Positions 13,746 through 22,876 of a DNA stretch of 64,000 bases are shown here, piece by piece; position 1 is the first letter of the stretch, and each line of letters opens with the position of its first letter. Where the stretch lies: positions 1-64,000 of the forward strand of contig JAZKBD010000009.1 in NCBI GenBank assembly GCA_040388785.1, in the 5' to 3' direction. The notes beneath the pieces were generated by a model that saw nothing but the letters and a program-made list of their open reading frames with translations, did no database searches and had not been told where the DNA came from. The DNA is from 66-474 sp040388785. GTDB lineage: Bacteria; Pseudomonadota; Gammaproteobacteria; Xanthomonadales; Rhodanobacteraceae. Position numbers and translations under genes: made by a program.

Positions 13746-15319
13746 ATGCGACGCTGGAGCCTCGCCATCGCTCTCGACCCGCAGCGCGAACAGCCGCTGT
13801 TCCTGCAGCTCGCGAGTGCGATCGCGGAAGACATCCGGCGCGGGCGGCTGAAACCCGGCGAACCGCTGCCGGGATCGCGCGAACTGGCCGACCATCTCGG
13901 CATCAACCGCAACACCGTGATCGCCGGTTACGACGAATTGGTCGCCGAAGGCGTGCTGGTGACGCGCATCGGCGGCGGCACGTTCGTTGCGCCACCGTCT
14001 GCGACGGCTGCGGCGCCGCGCATTGAAACCGCCAACGAAGCGCCGACGTATCCATTGCCGCCGCCCCAGCAACCCGCTTCGATCCGGATTCCTCCGCCGG
14101 GCATGCTGGTGCTTTCGCGCGGCACGCCGGATGTTCGGCTGTTGCCTTCGCGCGCACTGGCGCGCGCCTTCCGGCGCGCGGTGGGCCAGCAGGGCCGCAG
14201 CGTGCTGACCTACACCGATCCGCGCGGGCACGTGCGCTTGCGCACCGAACTGGCGGCGATGCTGACGCGTTCGCGCGGACTCGTTGCCGCACCCGACGAC
14301 GTGCTGATCACGCGCAGCATCGAACAGGGACTCGACCTCGTCGCGCGCCGCTGATCGCGCCCGGTGACGCGGTGGTCGTCGAAATGCTCGGCTATCCGCC
14401 GGCGCGCCGCGTCCTGCAGTTGGCGGGCGCTCGCCTGCTGCCGCTGCCGGTGGACCGGGACGGCCTGGATGTCGAGGCACTGGAAGTGCTGCTGGCGCGC
14501 GAATCCATCCGCGCGGTGCTGTTGACGCCGCACCACCAGTTCCCGACCACGGTGGTGATGCCGGCCGCGCGGCGCGAACGGCTGGCCCGGCTTTCGCTCG
14601 AACACCGCTTCGCGATCATCGAGGACGACTACGACCACGAATTCCATTACGACGGCAAACCCGTCTTGCCAATTGCATCCGGCCCTGCGCGCGCCAACGT
14701 GGTTTACGTCGCCTCGTTGGCAAACCTGCTGGCGCCGGGCCTCGGCACCGCGTTCGTGCTGGCGCCGCCAGCGGTGCTGCAGCGGCTGACCGCACTGCGC
14801 GCGGCCTGCGATGCGCAAGGCGACGCGGCGGTGGAATGCGCGATCGCCGAACTGTTCGAGGACGGCGAACTGTTGCGGCACGTGCGGAGAATGCGGCGCT
14901 TGTACGCGCAACGCCGCGATGCGCTGGCCGCCGCGCTGGTGCGGCATCTCGGCGCGGCGCTCGATTTCCAGGTGCCGGAGGGCGGGATGGCGTTGTGGGC
15001 ACGTGCGGACGAAGGCATCGATGTGGCCGCGTGGTCGCGGGCCGGCGAACGCGAAGGCGTGGCGTTCGGCGATGCCAGCGCCTTCGATTTCCACCACCGC
15101 GAACAGCCGTTCATGCGGCTCGGCTTTTCGTATCTGGACACAGCCGAACTGGATGAAGCCGCGCGGCGGATGGCGCGCGCGCTGATCCGGACGCGCGCGT
15201 CGCTTCCGAAACCAGGTGCTCCCGCGGCGGATGCCATGATCACCGCACCGCGCAGCGAACCGGACCACACCGGCAAGCGCATCACGCAGAGCCGCCGCGC
15301 GCGCCGCGACAGCCACTGA
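13746..15319 (+). pseudogene. MocR-type GntR/aminotransferase regulator, frameshifted and lacking the PLP lysine
   Basis: The first part (13746-14354) carries a GntR winged helix-turn-helix (residues about 10-75, including 'GEPLPGSRELADHLGINRNT') and the start of an aminotransferase-like domain. It stops at TGA 14352 right after 'GLDLVARR'. The domain continues in another frame from about 14346 to 15319 ('ALIAPGDAVVVEMLGYPPAR' after correction). Adding one G in the GCGCGC run at 14344-14350 restores a full-length MocR protein of about 520 aa. In the second part the family motif 'SxSKxLxPGxRxG' reads 'ASLANLLAPGLGTAF', so both the Schiff-base lysine and the following arginine are replaced. MocR proteins normally use PLP to regulate neighbouring genes. 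Either this is decaying or it is a PLP-independent variant with a sequencing error. Confidence 0.75.
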
Positions 15320-15355
15320 TGGATTCCCGTCCCGCAGCGCGGGCGCGGTTGAACC

Positions 15356-17299
15356 TCACTTCGCCTTGATGATCTGCGACAGGTAATCCGTCGTGCCCTT
15401 GATCCGCTCCAGGTGCGGATACTGCAGGCCGCCGTGGTAATCGACCGGCACGGTGCGGTATTTGTCCTGGTATTTCAGCAGCAACTGGATCGGTGCGTTG
15501 CCGCCCTTCGCGGCTTTCACCGCATCCTGCAGCACATCGGAACTGTAAGCCTGCCCGTTCACCGCAACCAGCGTTTCGCCGGAACCGATACCGGCCTTGA
15601 ACGCTGGTCCATTCCAGCGCACGTCCGTGATCTCGCCGTCCTTGCCGGTCGTCAACCCGATGCCGAACGCCGCGCCGATGTCGCCGTGGTAACGCTTCGA
15701 AATCAGCTTCTCGTACTCGTTCGGCTGGTCGGTGTAGACCAGCTTCCAGCCGGTGTCCTCGATGCCGCTGGCCAGCGGCGGATTGGGCTCGTCGAGGTAG
15801 CGGTGCAGGAATCCGGCCCAGTCGTATTTCGCGACCGTGTTGAGCGCATTCACGACATCTTCGAAGGTGTAGGTCCTGGTGACGAAGCTGCCGTCGTCCA
15901 CGCCGAAGAAGTTTTTTGCGAAGGTGTCCAGCGATTGCTTGCCGTGGGTGAGCGCACGGATCTTCGCGTCCGCCGCCAGCCACATCATCTGGCCGGCCGA
16001 GTAGTACTCCTCGCTCATCTGCCAGTTGCGATAATGCAGCGGCGCGCGCTGCGCGATGGTGGGATCGTTGGTGGTGTCTTCCAGCGTGCGCCATTCGAAA
16101 CCGGGACGGTTGCGGTCGTAGTTCGCGGCGACCATCGCGATCGCCTGGCGGAACTGTTCGGGCGTCCACAGCCCGGAGCGCGCGGCCAGCACGAAACCCC
16201 AGTACTGCGTGCCGCCTTCGTACACCCACAACAGCGAGTCGCCCATCGGCACGTTGAAGTTCGGTGTCCACAGATCCGCCGGACGGCGGAACTTGCCGTT
16301 CCACGAATGCGTGTACTCGTGCGCCAGCAGGCCGCCGACGGTCGGCCAGTTGTCCTTCCACTTGGTGAAGAAATCCGGGCGCGCGCCGTCCTCGCTGGAC
16401 TGGTGGTGCTCCAGGCCCTTGCCGCTCAGGTTGTCCGACAGCGAGAACAGGAAATCGTAGTGGTCGTAATGATGCGACTCGAACAGCTTGTGCGCCTGGG
16501 TGATGACGTTGCGCAGGCCCTGCAACTGTTGCGGCGTGACCTCGAAATCCTTGGGCGAGTCGGCCACGATGTCCATGTGCACCGGCGCCTTGGCGTCAGG
16601 CGCGAGGTCGAGGCGCTTGAAATAGCGTCCGGCATACATCGGCGAGTCGACCAGCGTGTTGTAGGTGGTCGGCTTGAAAATGGTGGTGTCGCCGGATTGC
16701 GAAGCCTTCTCCAGTGCCGTGCCGAACTGCCAGCCCGCGGGCAGCGTGACGCTGGGCGCAAAGGTGATGTCGCGCGTGTAATGGCCGGCGGGATACAGCG
16801 ACAGCTTGCTCCACACCAGATCCAGCATGTCGCCGGTCATCTCGACCGAACCTTCGTCGTGGTCGCGCGCCGACAGGTACTGGAATTTCACGTCGATGCT
16901 GGACACGCCCTCCGGCACGTCAACCTTGAACGCGTACACGTCGTACTTGTCACGCGTCCACTTGAGCGGCTTGCCATCGGCGCTGATCACGAGGCCGGCC
17001 AGCTTGTCGATGGGGCCGCTGGGCGAATGGTTGCCCGGAATCCATTTCGGATACAGCAGCGTCAGTTCGCCCGCCTGCACGGGAATGGTTTCGTGCACGC
17101 GAAAGATGCCCTGGTTGGTATTGCTGGCATCGACGGCGATGCGGATGGTGCCGGCGTACGGCGTGTCCTGCGGCGGTGGAATGTGCGCATCGGCGGCATC
17201 GGCGAAGGCGGTGCCCGCGATAGGCGCGGTCAGCAACAGCGCGGCGAGCGCAGCGGCCAGCCGCGAGGGACGTGGATGGAATGCGTTGGGTTTCGACAT
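15356..17299 (-). CDS. M61-family glycyl aminopeptidase-like peptidase (copy 1)
   Basis: This is a 647-aa exported metallopeptidase with an N-terminal signal peptide ending around 'GTAFADA'. The zinc motif LAHEYTHSWNGK (HExxH) is near residue 324, and 'MGDSLLWVYEGGTQYWGF' supplies the downstream glutamate region typical of the M61 glycyl aminopeptidase family. A C-terminal PDZ-like domain spans about residues 530-620 ('GPAFKAGIGSGETLVAVNGQ'). The ATG at 17299 is preceded by GGGAG at good spacing and removes a longer GTG-started extension. It lies 14 bases downstream of a close paralogue with the same domain layout, so the two are a tandem duplication and likely co-transcribed. Probable role: periplasmic peptide degradation. 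Confidence 0.88.
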   Translation of the reverse strand: MSKPNAFHPRPSRLAAALAALLLTAPIAGTAFADAADAHIPPPQDTPYAGTIRIAVDASNTNQGIFRVHETIPVQAGELTLLYPKWIPGNHSPSGPIDKLAGLVISADGKPLKWTRDKYDVYAFKVDVPEGVSSIDVKFQYLSARDHDEGSVEMTGDMLDLVWSKLSLYPAGHYTRDITFAPSVTLPAGWQFGTALEKASQSGDTTIFKPTTYNTLVDSPMYAGRYFKRLDLAPDAKAPVHMDIVADSPKDFEVTPQQLQGLRNVITQAHKLFESHHYDHYDFLFSLSDNLSGKGLEHHQSSEDGARPDFFTKWKDNWPTVGGLLAHEYTHSWNGKFRRPADLWTPNFNVPMGDSLLWVYEGGTQYWGFVLAARSGLWTPEQFRQAIAMVAANYDRNRPGFEWRTLEDTTNDPTIAQRAPLHYRNWQMSEEYYSAGQMMWLAADAKIRALTHGKQSLDTFAKNFFGVDDGSFVTRTYTFEDVVNALNTVAKYDWAGFLHRYLDEPNPPLASGIEDTGWKLVYTDQPNEYEKLISKRYHGDIGAAFGIGLTTGKDGEITDVRWNGPAFKAGIGSGETLVAVNGQAYSSDVLQDAVKAAKGGNAPIQLLLKYQDKYRTVPVDYHGGLQYPHLERIKGTTDYLSQIIKAK

Positions 17300-17313
17300 T
17301 GGAGTACTCCCGC

Positions 17314-19305
17314 TCACTTTTTCGCAGCAATGATTTGCGACAGGTAATCCGGCGTGCCGTCGATCCGCACCAGATGCGGATATTGCAGGCCGCCGTGGTA
17401 ATCCACCGGCACCTTGGTGTATTCACCGTCGTACTTGATCAGCAATTCGATCGGCTGCTTCGAATCCCTGGCCGCGGTGATCGCCTGCTTCAGCACGCCG
17501 GCCTTGTAGGCCTGCCCATTCACCGCCACCACCGTGCCACCGGAACCGATGTCGGCCTTGAACGCGGGGCCGTTCCAGCGCACGTCGTTGATGCCGCCGT
17601 CATCCGTCAGGGTAAGACCGATCGAATAGCTGAAGTTGAACATGTGGCGCGGCGATTCCGAATTCGACTCGTACTGTTTCTCGTACGGGCTTTCCTTGTC
17701 GGTGTAGACGAGCTTCCAGCCGGTCGTTGCCAGCCCCTGGGTGAACGGCGGCTCCAGCTCAGCGACGTAGCGATCGAGGTAACCGGCCCAGTCGTACTTC
17801 ACCACGCCGTTCAGCGCGTTCACCACGTCGTCGAAAGTGTAGGTTTTGGTGACGAAGCTGCCGTTGTCGACGCCGAAGAATGCCTTCGCAAAGGTGTCCA
17901 GCGATTGCTTGTCGCGGGTGAGCGAACGGATTTTCGCGTCCACCGCCAGCCACATCATCTGGCCGCCCGAGTAATACTCCTCGCTCATCTGCCAGCTGCG
18001 GTACGGCAGGCTTGCGCGTTCGGCGATGGTCGGATCGTTGGTGGTGTCCTCCAGCGTGCGCCACTGGAAGCCCGGGCGATTGCGGTCGTAGTTGGCCGCG
18101 ACCATCGCCAGCGCATCCCGGAACTGTTCCGGCGTCCACATCCCCGCGCGCGCCGTCAGCACGAAACCCCAGTACTGCGTCTGGCCTTCGTACACCCACA
18201 GCAGCGAATCGCCCATGGGCACGTTGAAGTTCGGCGTCCACAAATCCGCCGGTCGGCGGAACTTGCCGTTCCACGAATGCGTGAACTCGTGCGCCAGCAG
18301 GTCGCGGTTCGGTGCGTTGTCGTCCCAGTTGGTGAAGTAATCCGGCCCCATGCCGTCTTCGCTCGACTGATGGTGTTCGAGGCCGTTCGCGCCCAGATGA
18401 TCGGACAGCGAGAACAGGAAGTCGTAGTGGTCGTAATGATGCGAGCCGAACAACTTGTACGCCTGGGTGACCAGGTTGCGATGCACCTGCAACTGCCCGG
18501 GCGTGATTTCGAGATCCTTCGGCGCGTCGGCAATGATGTCCAGGTTCACCGCGGCCTTCGCACCGGGATCGAGATCGACGCGCTTGAAATATTTGCCCGC
18601 GTAGATCGGCGAATCGACCAGCGTGTTGTAGGTGGTGGTCTTGAAGGTGACGGTGTCGCCCGATTGGGATGCCTTCTCCAGTGCGGTGCCAAACTGCCAG
18701 CCGGCCGGCAGCGTGACGCTCGGCTCGACCTTGATCTGGCGCGAATAATGGCCGGCCGGATACAGCGACACCATGTTCCATTCCACCGACAGCATCTTGC
18801 TGGTCATCTGGATGAAGCCATGCGTGCCGCGCCCGGACAGGAACTGGAAGTCCACGCCGAGTTCCGACACGCCCTGCGGCACGTCGACCTTGAATGCGTA
18901 CACGTCGTATTCGTTGCGCTTCCACTTGAGCGGCTTGCCGTTGGCGGTGATCTTCAAGCCCGCCAGCATGTCGATCGGGCCGTCGGGCGAGTGGTCGCCG
19001 GGGATCCACTTCGGATACAGCAGCGTCAGTTCGCCCGGCTGTACCGGAATGGTTTCGTGCACGCGGAAGATGCCCTGGCGCGTGTCGCTCGCGTCGACGT
19101 GGATCTGCAGCGTGCCGGGATAAGGCGTGTCCTGCGGTGCTGCGATATGCGCGTCGGCGGCGTCGGCCCATGCACTGGCCGCCAGCGTCAGCGCGTGCGG
19201 TTTGTGCGCCAGGTTGCGCGCGTTTTCGNNNNNNNNNNCGGCGAAGCCGAAAAGACACAACGCCGCGGCGCGGGCGGAAAACGACAGACGCTGCACACGG
19301 GACAT
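17314..19305 (-). CDS. M61-family peptidase (copy 2), N-terminus crosses an assembly join
   Basis: The product (about 660 aa) is a close paralogue of the next gene downstream, sharing long identical blocks. The zinc motif is HEFTHSWNGK, and the PDZ-like C-terminal part reads 'GPAFKADIGSGGTVVAVNGQ'. A 10-N run (19229-19238) falls inside the signal-peptide region; the flanks end in CG and start in CG, and overlapping those two bases keeps the frame. The resulting leader is odd, with two hydrophobic pieces separated by a charged segment, so the true N-terminus is uncertain. The start at 19305 ('MSRVQRLSFSARAAAL') is the best visible. The stop lies 14 bases before copy 1. Confidence 0.83.
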   Translation of the reverse strand: MSRVQRLSFSARAAALCLFGFAXXXXENARNLAHKPHALTLAASAWADAADAHIAAPQDTPYPGTLQIHVDASDTRQGIFRVHETIPVQPGELTLLYPKWIPGDHSPDGPIDMLAGLKITANGKPLKWKRNEYDVYAFKVDVPQGVSELGVDFQFLSGRGTHGFIQMTSKMLSVEWNMVSLYPAGHYSRQIKVEPSVTLPAGWQFGTALEKASQSGDTVTFKTTTYNTLVDSPIYAGKYFKRVDLDPGAKAAVNLDIIADAPKDLEITPGQLQVHRNLVTQAYKLFGSHHYDHYDFLFSLSDHLGANGLEHHQSSEDGMGPDYFTNWDDNAPNRDLLAHEFTHSWNGKFRRPADLWTPNFNVPMGDSLLWVYEGQTQYWGFVLTARAGMWTPEQFRDALAMVAANYDRNRPGFQWRTLEDTTNDPTIAERASLPYRSWQMSEEYYSGGQMMWLAVDAKIRSLTRDKQSLDTFAKAFFGVDNGSFVTKTYTFDDVVNALNGVVKYDWAGYLDRYVAELEPPFTQGLATTGWKLVYTDKESPYEKQYESNSESPRHMFNFSYSIGLTLTDDGGINDVRWNGPAFKADIGSGGTVVAVNGQAYKAGVLKQAITAARDSKQPIELLIKYDGEYTKVPVDYHGGLQYPHLVRIDGTPDYLSQIIAAKK
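19229..19238. other. Assembly gap (10 N)
   Basis: Ten N bases inside the signal-peptide region of the second M61 peptidase. The flanking ends share CG, and merging them leaves the frame open, so the real gap may be zero or slightly negative. Confidence 0.9.
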
Positions 19306-19391
19306 CGGGCGCTCCGGACGAAAAGTGATCCCGTCGAACGTAACACCGCGCGCGCCGCGGCGCATAGGCCGAACGGCATGGATGCCGCGAA

Positions 19392-20093
19392 TCAATCCCT
19401 GCGCGCGCCCTGCCCGAACAGGATTTTCTTCTCCTCGTCGCTCATCGGCTGCCCGGCATTGCGGTTCACCTCGCGTTCGCGCGCATACGCGCGTTGCGTC
19501 GCCGGTCGCACCGCGATCGTTTCGTGCCAGCGCCACACTTCGGTGAACGGCGCGAGATCCAGCGGCGCTTTCGAATACGGATCGACCCACGGATAGCACG
19601 CCATGTCGGCGATGGTGTAATCGTCGCCGGTCAGGAACGCACGCCCTTGCAGGCGCCGGTTCAGCACGTCGAGCAGGCGCTCGGCTTCCTTGCGGTAGCG
19701 TTCCATCGCGTATGGAATCTTTTCCGGCGCATACACGTGGAAGTGGCCGTATTGGCCGGTCAGCGGGCCGAGTCCGCCCACCTGCCAGAACAACCATTCC
19801 AGGCAAGCCACGCGCCCACGCATGTCGGCGGGAATGAACTTGCCGGTCTTGGCCGCGAGGTACACCAGGATCGCGCCCGACTCGAACACGCTGAGCGGAG
19901 CGCCGCCGCCGGCCGGATGGTGATCCACGATCGCCGGCATCTTGTTATTGGGCGAAATGGCGAGGTATTCCGGCTTGAACTGGCCGCCCTTGCCGATGTC
20001 CACGGGCTGGATGGTGTACGGCAGCCCGGCTTCTTCCAGGAACAGCGTGATCTTGTGTCCGTTGGGAGTCGGCCAGTAGTAGAAATCGATCAT
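19392..20093 (-). CDS. yfcG: YfcG/YghU-type glutathione transferase (disulfide reductase)
   Basis: The 233-aa protein starts 'MIDFYYWPTPNGHKITLFLE', almost superimposable on E. coli YfcG ('MIDLYFAPTPNGHKITLFLE'). It carries the thioredoxin-fold GSH site ('NNKMPAIVDH', 'SVFESGAILVYLA') and the C-terminal helical domain ('WLFWQVGGLGPLTGQ'). YfcG-like enzymes bind two glutathione molecules and reduce disulfides in the cytoplasm. The ATG at 20093 has GGAG six bases upstream; an in-frame ATG at 20105 would add four residues. It stands 86 bases upstream of the M61 pair and 107 bases from the permease, all on the minus strand. Confidence 0.9.
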   Translation of the reverse strand: MIDFYYWPTPNGHKITLFLEEAGLPYTIQPVDIGKGGQFKPEYLAISPNNKMPAIVDHHPAGGGAPLSVFESGAILVYLAAKTGKFIPADMRGRVACLEWLFWQVGGLGPLTGQYGHFHVYAPEKIPYAMERYRKEAERLLDVLNRRLQGRAFLTGDDYTIADMACYPWVDPYSKAPLDLAPFTEVWRWHETIAVRPATQRAYAREREVNRNAGQPMSDEEKKILFGQGARRD

Positions 20094-20200
20094 GATGTGC
20101 TCCATGCGTTGCGGATTGCGCGACATCGGCCGATGCCGCGCTTCGTCATTCCACATGGAGTCGTCCGGCGGCGCACGCAAGTAGCGCGTGTACGCACCCG

Positions 20201-21682
20201 TCAGTCGTCGCGATTCAACGCGCTGTTGCGGATGCCATAGCCGAAATAGATCACGAACCCGATCAGCATCCACACGATGAAACGGATGTAGGTGTCGCGA
20301 TCGAGTCCGCCGATGAGCCGGAAATGGCCGTCGACCAGCCACGGCCAGCCGATGATCAGGAACAGCGAGAAGATGACGCCCAGCGGCGCCAGCACGTACA
20401 GGAATGGCGTGCGGAAGCGGCGTTCGAGAGCGGGCTTGCGGATGCGCAGGATCAGCACCGACAGGCAGATCAGGATGAACGCCGACAGCGTGCCGATGTT
20501 CACCAGCTTGGCGAGTTCGGTGAGCGGCACGAAACCCGCCGCGATCGCGGTCGCGACGCCAAGGATGATGGTCGGGCGATACGGCGTGTTGTACTTGGGA
20601 TGGCTTTCGGCGAACCAGCGCGGCAGCAATCCGTCGCGCGACAGCGCGAACCAGATGCGCGCCGCGCCCAGCATGAAGGCGAACACCACGCTGGCGATGC
20701 CGCACACGGCGGCCACGTTGATGACGCCGCTGATCCAGTGCAGGCCGCGATCCTGGAACGCCGCGCTCACGGGCGCCGGCACGTTGAGCTGCGCGTACGG
20801 CACCATCCCGGTCAGCACCAGCGACACGCCGAAGTACATCGCCATCGAAACCAGCAGCGACAGCACCACTGCCCACGGCAGGTCGCGTTGCGGATTCTTC
20901 GATTCTTCCGCGGCCGTGGTCAGCGTGTCGTAGCCGAAGCACGCGAAGAACACAATGCTGGCGGCCGCCATCACACCGGCCCAGCCGTATTGCGAGGTGC
21001 CGTCCGCGTGCTCGACGACCTTCGGGATGAACGGGTGCCACAGTGCGGTGTCGACGTAGAACGCGCCCACGATGATCACGATCGCGACGCCGAGCACCTT
21101 CAGCGCCACCACCACGGTGTTGAAGCGCGCGCCGATCTCGGTGCGGAAAATCTGCAGGCCCGCGATCAGCAACGCGACGATCGCGGCCAGCAGGTTGAAC
21201 ACCATGCCGTCGCCTTCGCCGTAGGCACCCTGCAGGAATACCGGCAAGTGCCAGCCGGTGATCTGCAGGATCAGCGATTGCAGGTAATTGGAGGTGCCGG
21301 CCGCCACGACCGCCACGATCAGCGCGTATTCGATCAGCAAATCCCAGCCGATCACCCAGGCCGGCAATTCGCCCAGCACCGCGTAACCATAGGTGTAGGC
21401 GCTGCCGGTCACCGGGATCATGCCCGCGAATTCGGCGTAGGACAGCGCCGCGCACGCGCTGCCGATACCGGCGATGATGAAGCTCAGCACGATCGCGGGC
21501 CCGGCGTGCAACGCGGCTTCGTGCGGCGCCAGCACGAACACGCCGACCCCGACGATCGCGCCGATGCCGATGGCGGTCAGTTGCCACACGCCCATCGTGC
21601 GGCGGAAATCGCTGGCCTGGCCGGCTTCGCTTTGGAGCTGCTCGACCGATTTGTGCCGGATGATCTTCTTGATCAGGCTCAT
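20201..21682 (-). CDS. APC-superfamily amino acid permease
   Basis: This 493-aa integral inner-membrane protein has about 12-14 hydrophobic segments and the APC signature in TM1 ('AIGIGAIVGVGVFVLAPHEA'). The first segment, the 'AGMIPVTGSAYTYGYAVLGE' loop and the C-terminal layout match the cationic amino acid transporter (CAT, YfnA-like) branch, which imports amino acids by proton symport or exchange. The start is 'MSLIKKIIRHKSVEQL'. It is divergent from ubiA across a 149-base region that should hold both promoters. The specific substrate cannot be read from the sequence. Confidence 0.87.
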   Translation of the reverse strand: MSLIKKIIRHKSVEQLQSEAGQASDFRRTMGVWQLTAIGIGAIVGVGVFVLAPHEAALHAGPAIVLSFIIAGIGSACAALSYAEFAGMIPVTGSAYTYGYAVLGELPAWVIGWDLLIEYALIVAVVAAGTSNYLQSLILQITGWHLPVFLQGAYGEGDGMVFNLLAAIVALLIAGLQIFRTEIGARFNTVVVALKVLGVAIVIIVGAFYVDTALWHPFIPKVVEHADGTSQYGWAGVMAAASIVFFACFGYDTLTTAAEESKNPQRDLPWAVVLSLLVSMAMYFGVSLVLTGMVPYAQLNVPAPVSAAFQDRGLHWISGVINVAAVCGIASVVFAFMLGAARIWFALSRDGLLPRWFAESHPKYNTPYRPTIILGVATAIAAGFVPLTELAKLVNIGTLSAFILICLSVLILRIRKPALERRFRTPFLYVLAPLGVIFSLFLIIGWPWLVDGHFRLIGGLDRDTYIRFIVWMLIGFVIYFGYGIRNSALNRDD

Positions 21683-21769
21683 CGCGTTGACCCCAGTGCG
21701 CAAGAACCGCCCGAGCATAGCGGCACACGCGCGCGGGTTGCTGTGCCAGGAGTCCTCTTGAATCTGCGG

Positions 21770-21798
21770 TTGGAGCCGATCGCGGGTTGCGCGACAAT
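21770..21798 (+). promoter_or_regulatory. Candidate sigma-70 promoter for ubiA
   Basis: TTGGAG (21770-21775) and GACAAT (21793-21798) are separated by 17 bases; each matches four of six consensus positions. The expected transcript start is about 25-30 bases before the ubiA ATG at 21832. No second good pair was seen in this intergenic region. Confidence 0.35.
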
Positions 21799-21831
21799 CG
21801 GGGTTCGCTCCCCGGATGCCCTGCCGGCGCA

Positions 21832-22875
21832 ATGTCCCGCAAACGCAACCCGTCGAAACGCAAGCAGCCGGCGCGTCCCGCCACGCAGGAAGAATTGCCG
21901 TTGCTCGACTTGCGCGCGGCCGACCTGCCGCTCGCGCCGGCCCCGGACACGTCGCGCCCGGCGGACGCATCGCCACGCTCGACGCGCAGCATCGAATTCC
22001 TGCTGCGCGCGTTGCCGATGGGTTGGCGCGACAAGGCGCGCGACTTGCTGGTGATGGACCGCCCGATCGGCGCGCTGTTGTTGCTGTGGCCGACGTGGTG
22101 GGCGTTGTGGCTGGCGGCCGACGGCCTTCCGCCGTGGAAATTCCTGATCGTCTTCACCGTGGGCGTGTTCGTGATGCGCGCCGCCGGCTGCGCGATGAAC
22201 GACTTCGCCGACCGCAAGCTCGATCCGCTGGTCGCACGCACCGCCGGGCGGCCCATCGCCGCGGGCCGCGTGCAGCCGCGCGAAGCGGTGCTGACATTCG
22301 TAGTGCTGGCGCTGATCGGCTTCGCGCTGGTGCTGGCCTTCACCAATCGCCTGACGATCTATCTCTCGTTCGCCGGCGCGGCACTGGCCGCGCTGTACCC
22401 GTTCTCCAAGCGCTACACGCAACTGCCGCAAGTGGTGCTGGGCGCGGCGTTCGGCTGGGGCATTCCGATGGCGTTCGCGGCGATCACGAATGGACTGCCG
22501 CCGGTGTGCTGGCTGCTGTTCTTCGCCAACGTGCTGTTCTCGACCATCTACGACACCGAATACGCGATGGTCGATCGTGACGACGACTTGCGCGCCGGCG
22601 CCAAGTCCACCGCGATCCTGTTCGGCGACGCCGACCTGCCGATCCTCGGCATCCTGATGGCGACACTGCTGTTCACGCTGCTGCTGGTCGCGCAACGCGC
22701 GCAGCTCGAATGGCCGTTTCTCGCCGGGCTGGGCGTGGCGCTGCTGCTGTTCGCGTGGCAACTGTGGAACATGCGCTGGCGCCAACGCGACGCCTGCTTT
22801 GCCGCCTTCCGCAACAACAACTGGGTCGGCGGCGTGGTGTGGCTGGGAATGGTGATCGCGCTGGCGATGAAGTGA
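21832..22875 (+). CDS. ubiA: 4-hydroxybenzoate polyprenyltransferase
   Basis: UbiA attaches the polyprenyl tail to 4-hydroxybenzoate in ubiquinone synthesis at the inner membrane. The protein is 347 aa with several transmembrane helices. Both aspartate-rich motifs that bind Mg-prenyl diphosphate are present: 'NDFADRKLDPLVARTAGRP' near residue 124 and 'DTEYAMVDRDDD' near 242. The ATG at 21832 gives an N-terminal extension of about 70 residues compared with E. coli UbiA (290 aa); the first 40 or so are basic and low in complexity. No Shine-Dalgarno sequence is visible. The gene converges on comF with a one-base gap. Confidence 0.93.
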   Translation: MSRKRNPSKRKQPARPATQEELPLLDLRAADLPLAPAPDTSRPADASPRSTRSIEFLLRALPMGWRDKARDLLVMDRPIGALLLLWPTWWALWLAADGLPPWKFLIVFTVGVFVMRAAGCAMNDFADRKLDPLVARTAGRPIAAGRVQPREAVLTFVVLALIGFALVLAFTNRLTIYLSFAGAALAALYPFSKRYTQLPQVVLGAAFGWGIPMAFAAITNGLPPVCWLLFFANVLFSTIYDTEYAMVDRDDDLRAGAKSTAILFGDADLPILGILMATLLFTLLLVAQRAQLEWPFLAGLGVALLLFAWQLWNMRWRQRDACFAAFRNNNWVGGVVWLGMVIALAMK

Positions 22876-22876
22876 T

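Noticed and set aside
19392..22346. A 984-codon open frame on the minus strand covering GST, the permease region and ubiA
   Set aside because: Only its last part is the YfcG-like enzyme; the rest is antisense or out-of-frame to the permease and ubiA and is an effect of high GC content.
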